A DNA stretch of 9,355 bases, from positions 1 through 9,355 of the forward strand of contig PXQL01000050.1 in assembly GCA_003021335.1 (NCBI GenBank), read 5' to 3'. This document shows, piece by piece, positions 6,212 through 9,355 of the stretch. The translations under genes were made by a program, and so were the position numbers. Position 1 is the stretch's first letter, and the number at the start of each line of letters is the position of its first letter. The notes below the pieces were generated by a model. The model was not told the DNA's origin and ran no database searches. It worked only from the letters and a program-made list of their open reading frames with translations. The DNA is from Halobacteriales archaeon QH_10_67_13. Lineage in GTDB: Archaea; Halobacteriota; Halobacteria; Halobacteriales; Haloarculaceae.

Positions 6212-7582
6212 CTACAGTGTCGCCTGGAACGAATCGGCCCACTCCGCCGGGACCGGAAGGTCTGACAAGACCCGAGACTGCAGGCGGTAATACCCGTTGT
6301 GCGCCTTCTGACAGTGCGCCTCCATCCACATCCTGGCTTCCGGGCTATTGAGATACTCCATCACGTCGTTCAAACGAACACTGTCCTTCGGGATTGCGTA
6401 GTACACTGAGTGCTTCGGAACGATCTTCCCCTCACGCTCCGGCCAAAACCGGGGTTCCTTAGCGATGTCGCGGAACACGATTTTCGACTGTAAGAGGTCC
6501 TGCATCGGCGGATTCTCGTGCCACGCGTACCACTTCTTCCCCTTCTCGACACAAGATCTGTCCTCTAACCGGTCGCGGTGCTGTTCTAACCAGTCGAGAG
6601 TCACACCGAGTTCGTCCTCGTCGGCTAACTCGCCCGTTTCCTTGTACGGGCACACGAATACAGTCTCGACGTGCGGCGCGTCGAACGCCTGCAGTTGACT
6701 CCCGGAGATAGTCGGTCGAACCCACCTATCGTCGATGGTGTCGGGGACTTCCGCGGCCGGCATTTCGAACACTTTGTCCGCGCCGGTCGCTAACCCCGGA
6801 CTGATCCGCTCGGTGACGTCGCCGAGCGTCGCGCCGGTGTGCATGTCCTCAAGATCGGCGTCCCTGATGTTCGATGCCCAGCTATCCCCGTCGCTCGGGA
6901 GTATCGTGGTGTGCTTCGACCCGTCGCGGAGCGTGACGTGCGTCTCCGCTTCAACGCCCACACTGCGGCGTCGAAGGGTAGTGATGCACGGGAACGTAAT
7001 GAGACCGGTGAACGCGTCTTCTGGGATGTGCTCGATACTCTTGACGTGCATGTCGCCGGTCGTCAACAACCGGCGGAGTGGCTCCGCGGTATCGACGTAC
7101 TCGTACTTCTCCGGCGTTACGAACAATAAGATGCCGTCGTCTGCGAGGAGTTCCAGCGACCTTTCGAAGAACAAGAGGTACAGGTCGAACCGACCGACTG
7201 CCGTGCTGAACACGGCCTTGTACCGGTCCTTCTCCGCTTCGGACAAGCCTTCTATTGGCACGTAGGGCGGGTTTCCGACGACATAACGGTACTTCCCGGT
7301 CTCCAGCATGTCGTCGCTCAAGTAGTCCTGTTCACGGAACTCGACGTGCATGAGATCGCGGTCCCTGGCTTCCTCCAGGTGCTCCGGATTCGTCTCGACT
7401 GCGTGCCCGTCCGGGTACTCCCAGCCTTCCGCGTCGCACACACGTTCGACTGCAGCGGCGAACGGGCCCGTCCCTGCGCCCGGGTACAGTATCCGGTCGG
7501 CGCTTGTCGGCGAGTCGTTTCTGAATAGGCGTCGAACCATTCGTTCCGCCAGTTCTGGCGGCGTCGGGACGTGTCCCTTCAT
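6212..7582 (-). CDS. Type II N6-adenine DNA methyltransferase (gamma type)
   Basis: The 456-residue protein has the amino-methyltransferase motifs in gamma order: motif X as PTPPELAERMVRRLF (6-20), motif I as ILYPGAGTGPF (31-41, the S-adenosylmethionine loop), an acidic motif II residue at about Glu63, QDYL with Asp86 (motif III), and catalytic NPPY at 104-107 followed by the hydrophobic strand LLADDGILLFVTPEKY. The C-terminal half, about 230-456, should be the target-recognition domain. It would methylate adenine in the site cut by the endonuclease 85 nt upstream, predicted CTCGAG, to protect host DNA. M.PaeR7I, as I recall, is of this class and somewhat longer. The ATG at 7582 directly precedes motif X, which fixes the start. 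No CTCGAG occurs inside the gene. Confidence 0.9.
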   Translation of the reverse strand: MKGHVPTPPELAERMVRRLFRNDSPTSADRILYPGAGTGPFAAAVERVCDAEGWEYPDGHAVETNPEHLEEARDRDLMHVEFREQDYLSDDMLETGKYRYVVGNPPYVPIEGLSEAEKDRYKAVFSTAVGRFDLYLLFFERSLELLADDGILLFVTPEKYEYVDTAEPLRRLLTTGDMHVKSIEHIPEDAFTGLITFPCITTLRRRSVGVEAETHVTLRDGSKHTTILPSDGDSWASNIRDADLEDMHTGATLGDVTERISPGLATGADKVFEMPAAEVPDTIDDRWVRPTISGSQLQAFDAPHVETVFVCPYKETGELADEDELGVTLDWLEQHRDRLEDRSCVEKGKKWYAWHENPPMQDLLQSKIVFRDIAKEPRFWPEREGKIVPKHSVYYAIPKDSVRLNDVMEYLNSPEARMWMEAHCQKAHNGYYRLQSRVLSDLPVPAEWADSFQATL

Positions 7583-7667
7583 TCCTTATCGGTGTTTACC
7601 TCTCAATGGTACTTGAACATGTGTAAACCTACTCGTCGCCCTCATCGCTGTACTCGTCAAGATCGGA

Positions 7668-8387
7668 TTAAATATCGATGTGTCCCTGCACGTGCGATAT
7701 GAGAGATCGGCAGAACCGTTTGAATCGAAGCTCTTCGTTCGGTTCCCAGTACTTCCCGTCAAGTCCGCGTTCCTTGTCGCTAAGCATGAACGCGGCTTCC
7801 GATACTACTCGCTGCCGAACCATGCGTTGACAAAGAAGCTCCATTCGGTCTACGTACGTCGCGTGCTCGAACTCGTCGTCCACCTCGAAGTTCACCTCCC
7901 GTACCTGCGGGACGTTCCGCGACTCCTCGTTATCCGCCATGAGCATCAAGTACCCGATGAACGGTTGCGGCGACGGCGCGAAAGCCCCGTCCTCGTACGC
8001 TTCGATCAGGTCTGTGAAGCTCCCGATGGCTTCCTCTGCACGGTTGTTGAGGTTGTTACCGAACGATGAGGCTTGACTCTTATACTCGACGACTGCGAGC
8101 AACTCACTCTCGTGGACGACTGCCGTGTCCCATTCCTTCTCATGCCGGAAGAACCCGGGGAGAGTGGCGTGGTAATCGTGATACACAGAGCCTCTCGGCA
8201 CACCGGCTTCGACTAACAGATCCTCAATGAGACCAGCGAACCCGTCCATCTGCTTCCCACCGAGCACTTCGGCGCGTCTTCCGCGAGTCGAGTCTTCGGA
8301 TTCTCGCTGCGACTCGGCTTGCCCGGAGAGAGTTTCCCAGTACCATTGAACGGCGTCCTGCACTTCAGACTCCAAATCATCAAGCAT
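7668..8387 (-). CDS. PaeR7I/XhoI-family Type II restriction endonuclease
   Basis: This 239-residue protein matches the PaeR7I family, whose prototype is 246 residues and cuts CTCGAG. Recognisable blocks are AVQWYWETL (12-20), VLGGKQMDGF (41-50), TLPGFFR (75-81), EWDTAVV (85-91), LLAVVEYKSQ (96-105) and SFGNNLNNRAEEAIGSFTD (108-126). Asp87, Glu101 and Lys103 form the PD-(D/E)xK catalytic triad that binds Mg2+. Specificity is inferred from family. An upstream in-frame ATG at 8411 exists; 8387 is preferred because the protein then opens like its relatives, and an AT-rich patch about 30 nt upstream fits a leaderless start. After the TAA at 7670-7668 the same frame continues for 12 acidic codons to a TAG, so the native protein may have been longer. 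It is the first gene of the block, upstream of its methyltransferase. Confidence 0.9.
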   Translation of the reverse strand: MLDDLESEVQDAVQWYWETLSGQAESQRESEDSTRGRRAEVLGGKQMDGFAGLIEDLLVEAGVPRGSVYHDYHATLPGFFRHEKEWDTAVVHESELLAVVEYKSQASSFGNNLNNRAEEAIGSFTDLIEAYEDGAFAPSPQPFIGYLMLMADNEESRNVPQVREVNFEVDDEFEHATYVDRMELLCQRMVRQRVVSEAAFMLSDKERGLDGKYWEPNEELRFKRFCRSLISHVQGHIDI

Positions 8388-8448
8388 GGTTGATGCTGCT
8401 GATGCAAACACTGTATGCCTGTCGACACGGGCTCGTCACGGTTTCTCG

Positions 8449-8609
8449 TGAAGAGGAGTGGGTTGCCCAAGGTTTGAACTTGGGGCCTCTTCCGTGTGAA
8501 GGAAGCGTCATAACCGGGGTGGACCAGCGACCCCCACCCGTCGATTCTCCGTGCAGATTCTTGAGCGGATTGGGTTCGTCCATCGACCCTAGGATTAAAC
8601 TCCTCTTCA
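8449..8609. repeat. 11-bp inverted repeat flanking the divergent tRNA-Val
   Basis: TGAAGAGGAGT (8449-8459) and ACTCCTCTTCA (8599-8609) are perfect inverted copies enclosing the tRNA-Val-like gene. The inner end of the left arm coincides with the tRNA discriminator base. They could be ends of a small tRNA-carrying cassette or pairing arms of a precursor transcript. A chance match of this length in so short a span is uncommon but possible. Confidence 0.5.
8459..8533 (-). tRNA. Divergent second tRNA-Val (CAC)
   Basis: The 75-nt sequence folds as a cloverleaf: acceptor GGGTCGC/GCAACCC, D arm GTC/GAC, anticodon stem CTTCC/GGAAG with loop TTCACAC (anticodon CAC, Val), variable AGGCC, T stem CCAAG/CTTGG with loop TTCAAAC, discriminator A, no CCA. 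By hand it is 54/75 identical to the tRNA-Val(CAC) at 8761-8835, and most stem differences are compensatory. Defects are a C5-A68 mismatch and C15 where a purine is expected. It is therefore a diverged tRNA rather than a recent decaying copy; function uncertain. Confidence 0.75.
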
Positions 8610-8760
8610 ACGGACACAGGGGACGTGCCTGCGGTCCGACACGGTAGCGTCCGCGGAGCGGGTGAATGCAGATCGGCGCGAGTCTCGCCGGGCGGGAAAA
8701 CGGCGCGCAGAGCCGCCAGTATCGGCGTTTGGGTGCCTTCAGAAACGTACGGTGCGGTAG
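8534..8760. other. Spacer between the two tRNA-Val genes
   Basis: No gene seen in 227 bases. On the minus strand GTTTAAT (complement of 8594-8600) is a possible TATA box for the divergent tRNA, with a predicted start near 8570. A short T-run (AAAA on the plus strand at 8697-8700) after a GC-rich stretch may end the canonical tRNA transcript. GC content rises again towards 8760. Confidence 0.35.
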
Positions 8761-8835
8761 TGGGTCGGGGCGGATTTGAACCGCCGGCTTCCTCCGTGTG
8801 AAGGAGGTATCATAACCGGACTAGATCACCGACCC
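8761..8835 (-). tRNA. tRNA-Val (CAC)
   Basis: The 75-nt cloverleaf has acceptor GGGTCGG/CCGACCC, fully paired. The D arm is ATC/GAT with GG in the loop. The anticodon stem is CCTCC/GGAGG with loop TTCACAC (anticodon CAC, reading GUG). The variable loop is AAGCC, and T stem GGCGG/CCGCC has loop TTCAAAT. The discriminator is A, with no encoded CCA. All consensus positions look normal, so this is taken as the housekeeping gene. A TATA box lies about 30 nt upstream. Confidence 0.95.
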
Positions 8836-8860
8836 ACAGTCGGTGCTATCCCTGGGTCGG

Positions 8861-8869
8861 TCTTAAGAA
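8861..8869 (-). promoter_or_regulatory. TATA box of tRNA-Val (CAC)
   Basis: On the minus strand this reads TTCTTAAGA, an AT-rich patch centred about 30 nt before the tRNA 5' end, which suits archaeal transcription with a leader of only a few bases. Confidence 0.5.
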
Positions 8870-8886
8870 TTGTCTTGTTTTGCGGA

Positions 8887-9147
8887 TCAGTTCGACGCGC
8901 CGCGGTACTGATCGAGTCTCGCGCGGGCGTCCTCGATGGCCTCTTTGGCCTCGCCCTCGGCGCGCTCGCCGATCTCCGCCAAGTCTGCTCGAACCTGCTC
9001 GATCCGGCCGGGATCGGGCTCTTCCTCTTCGCCGACGAGCTTCTGAACCCGCTCTTGGACCGGCTCTAACTCCTCCGCGATGCCGCGCTTTGCGGTCTCG
9101 CCCGCTCGTTTCAGGTAGTACCGCGTGTCTTTGAAGTGTTTGTTCAT
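8887..9147 (-). CDS. Small acidic helical protein (haloarchaeal DUF7553-like)
   Basis: This 86-residue protein begins MNKHFKDTRYYLKRAGETAK and is almost entirely charged helix, with about 30 percent Glu/Asp. Heptad-like spacing suggests one or two long helices or a coiled coil broken near the Pro at about residue 46 (EEEEPDPGR). It resembles a short haloarchaeal conserved family that I recall as DUF7553; the function of that family is not known to me. The open frame extends 22 codons upstream, but the ATG at 9147 is preferred because a TATA box lies about 28 nt before it, implying a leaderless message, and because MNKHF is the conserved opening. No Cys, membrane helix or signal peptide is present. 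Confidence 0.75.
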   Translation of the reverse strand: MNKHFKDTRYYLKRAGETAKRGIAEELEPVQERVQKLVGEEEEPDPGRIEQVRADLAEIGERAEGEAKEAIEDARARLDQYRGASN

Positions 9148-9170
9148 ATCTGACCGTACACGAAGGACAG

Positions 9171-9178
9171 ATAAAACT
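9171..9178 (-). promoter_or_regulatory. TATA box of the small helical protein
   Basis: On the minus strand the segment reads AGTTTTAT. Its centre is about 28 nt before the ATG at 9147, the expected spacing for a leaderless archaeal transcript. Confidence 0.5.
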
Positions 9179-9227
9179 CTTGTGTCCAGTCCCACAGGTC
9201 GCAACCCTGACACGGCGAGCCGGCCGG

Positions 9228-9355
9228 TCAGTAGGTCGGGTTCTCTTCTGGGACGTCCTCGCGGTCGTTGAGTACCCGCGCGAGGGTGAACAGGGCATCG
9301 GAGAGGCGGTTCAGGTAGACGATTGCGGTGTCGTTGATTGTCGCCTCCTCGGCGG
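9228..9355 (-). CDS. PduO-type cob(I)alamin adenosyltransferase, C-terminal fragment
   Basis: The last 41 or so codons of a minus-strand gene enter the window from the right. The segment reads INDTAIVYLNRLSDALFTLA and RVLNDREDVPEENPTY before TGA at 9230-9228. The YLNRLSDxLFxLAR motif is the C-terminal helix signature of PduO-type ATP:cob(I)alamin adenosyltransferases, trimeric helical-bundle enzymes that attach the adenosyl group to cobalamin for B12 coenzyme formation. The catalytic N-terminal ATP-binding part is outside the window. Its stop lies 80 nt before the next leftward start, so the two genes may be read together or separately. Confidence 0.85.
   Translation of the reverse strand, partial: AEEATINDTAIVYLNRLSDALFTLARVLNDREDVPEENPTY

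Larger units (their letters stand above)
5588..8458. other. Probable acquired restriction-modification block next to tRNA-Val
   Basis: All three genes here are leftward, while the chromosomal genes 686-5587 are mostly rightward. Sampled 60-base lines give about 52-62 percent GC here (for example 31/60 at 7801-7860) against about 73 percent at 1381-1440. The right end abuts the 3' end of a tRNA-Val-like gene, a common integration side. The left end abuts the carotenoid oxygenase that lost its usual C-terminus. I found no integrase, transposase, terminal repeats or tRNA-end duplication at the left edge, so the entry mechanism is unknown. Bases 5588-5691 hold no gene that I can see. Confidence 0.55.

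Noticed and set aside
7594..7628. GTTTAC and GTAAAC inverted pair upstream of the methyltransferase, considered as a controller-protein box
   Set aside because: Only 6-bp arms 23 nt apart, and no controller gene is seen in the system.
5588..8458. Search for an integrase, transposase or duplicated tRNA end bounding the block
   Set aside because: None was found by eye; the block is called accessory on composition, strand and context only.
1..9355. CRISPR array or other regularly spaced repeats
   Set aside because: No repeated unit with regular spacing was seen anywhere in the window.

Overview
The window reads as a haloarchaeal (class Halobacteria) chromosome segment, probably from a draft or metagenome assembly. 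The main genes are very GC-rich and their soluble proteins are strongly acidic. Starts sit about 28-30 nt below TATA boxes, as in leaderless haloarchaeal mRNAs. The tRNAs encode no 3' CCA. Several products are haloarchaeal types: a DpsA-like ferritin, an archaetidylserine-synthase-like enzyme, and a short helical protein resembling one I recall from haloarchaea.

Layout. Positions 1-305 (minus) hold the N-terminal part of an alpha/beta hydrolase that runs off the left edge, preceded by a 36-codon ORF. The left edge carries a fold-back inverted repeat. Positions 686-2064 (plus) hold a YdjM-type membrane hydrolase and a CDP-alcohol phosphatidyltransferase (probable pssA). Two GC-rich hairpins and an AT-rich dyad promoter lead into dpsA (2336-2881). 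A broken EamA-type transporter gene lies on the minus strand (2906-3243). Positions 3540-4127 hold an unrecognised acidic helical protein. Positions 4178-5587 hold a carotenoid oxygenase that lacks the usual C-terminal Phe-His-Gly segment.

Positions 5692-8387 (all minus) form a lower-GC accessory block: a PaeR7I/XhoI-family restriction endonuclease, a gamma-type N6-adenine DNA methyltransferase, and a frameshifted zinc-finger gene. Directly on its right is a divergent second tRNA-Val(CAC), then the canonical-looking tRNA-Val(CAC). The right end returns to chromosomal style with the short helical protein and the C-terminus of a PduO-type cob(I)alamin adenosyltransferase.

How it fits together. 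The restriction enzyme and methyltransferase form a self-contained Type II system, predicted by family resemblance to act at CTCGAG. I found at least seven CTCGAG sites in the window and none inside the two enzyme genes. The block lies beside a tRNA-Val and against a carotenoid oxygenase with a lost 3' end, which suggests acquired DNA, but I see no integrase or transposase. The main chromosomal theme is membrane and stress functions: a probable lipid head-group enzyme, iron storage and carotenoid cleavage.

The most striking feature is the density of lesions: fold-back left edge, internally deleted EamA gene, oxygenase tail loss, zinc-finger frameshift, and a stop codon ahead of an acidic in-frame tail in the endonuclease. 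Either this is a decaying accessory region or some of these are assembly or base-calling errors. Several sit at strong palindromes, so read-level checking matters.
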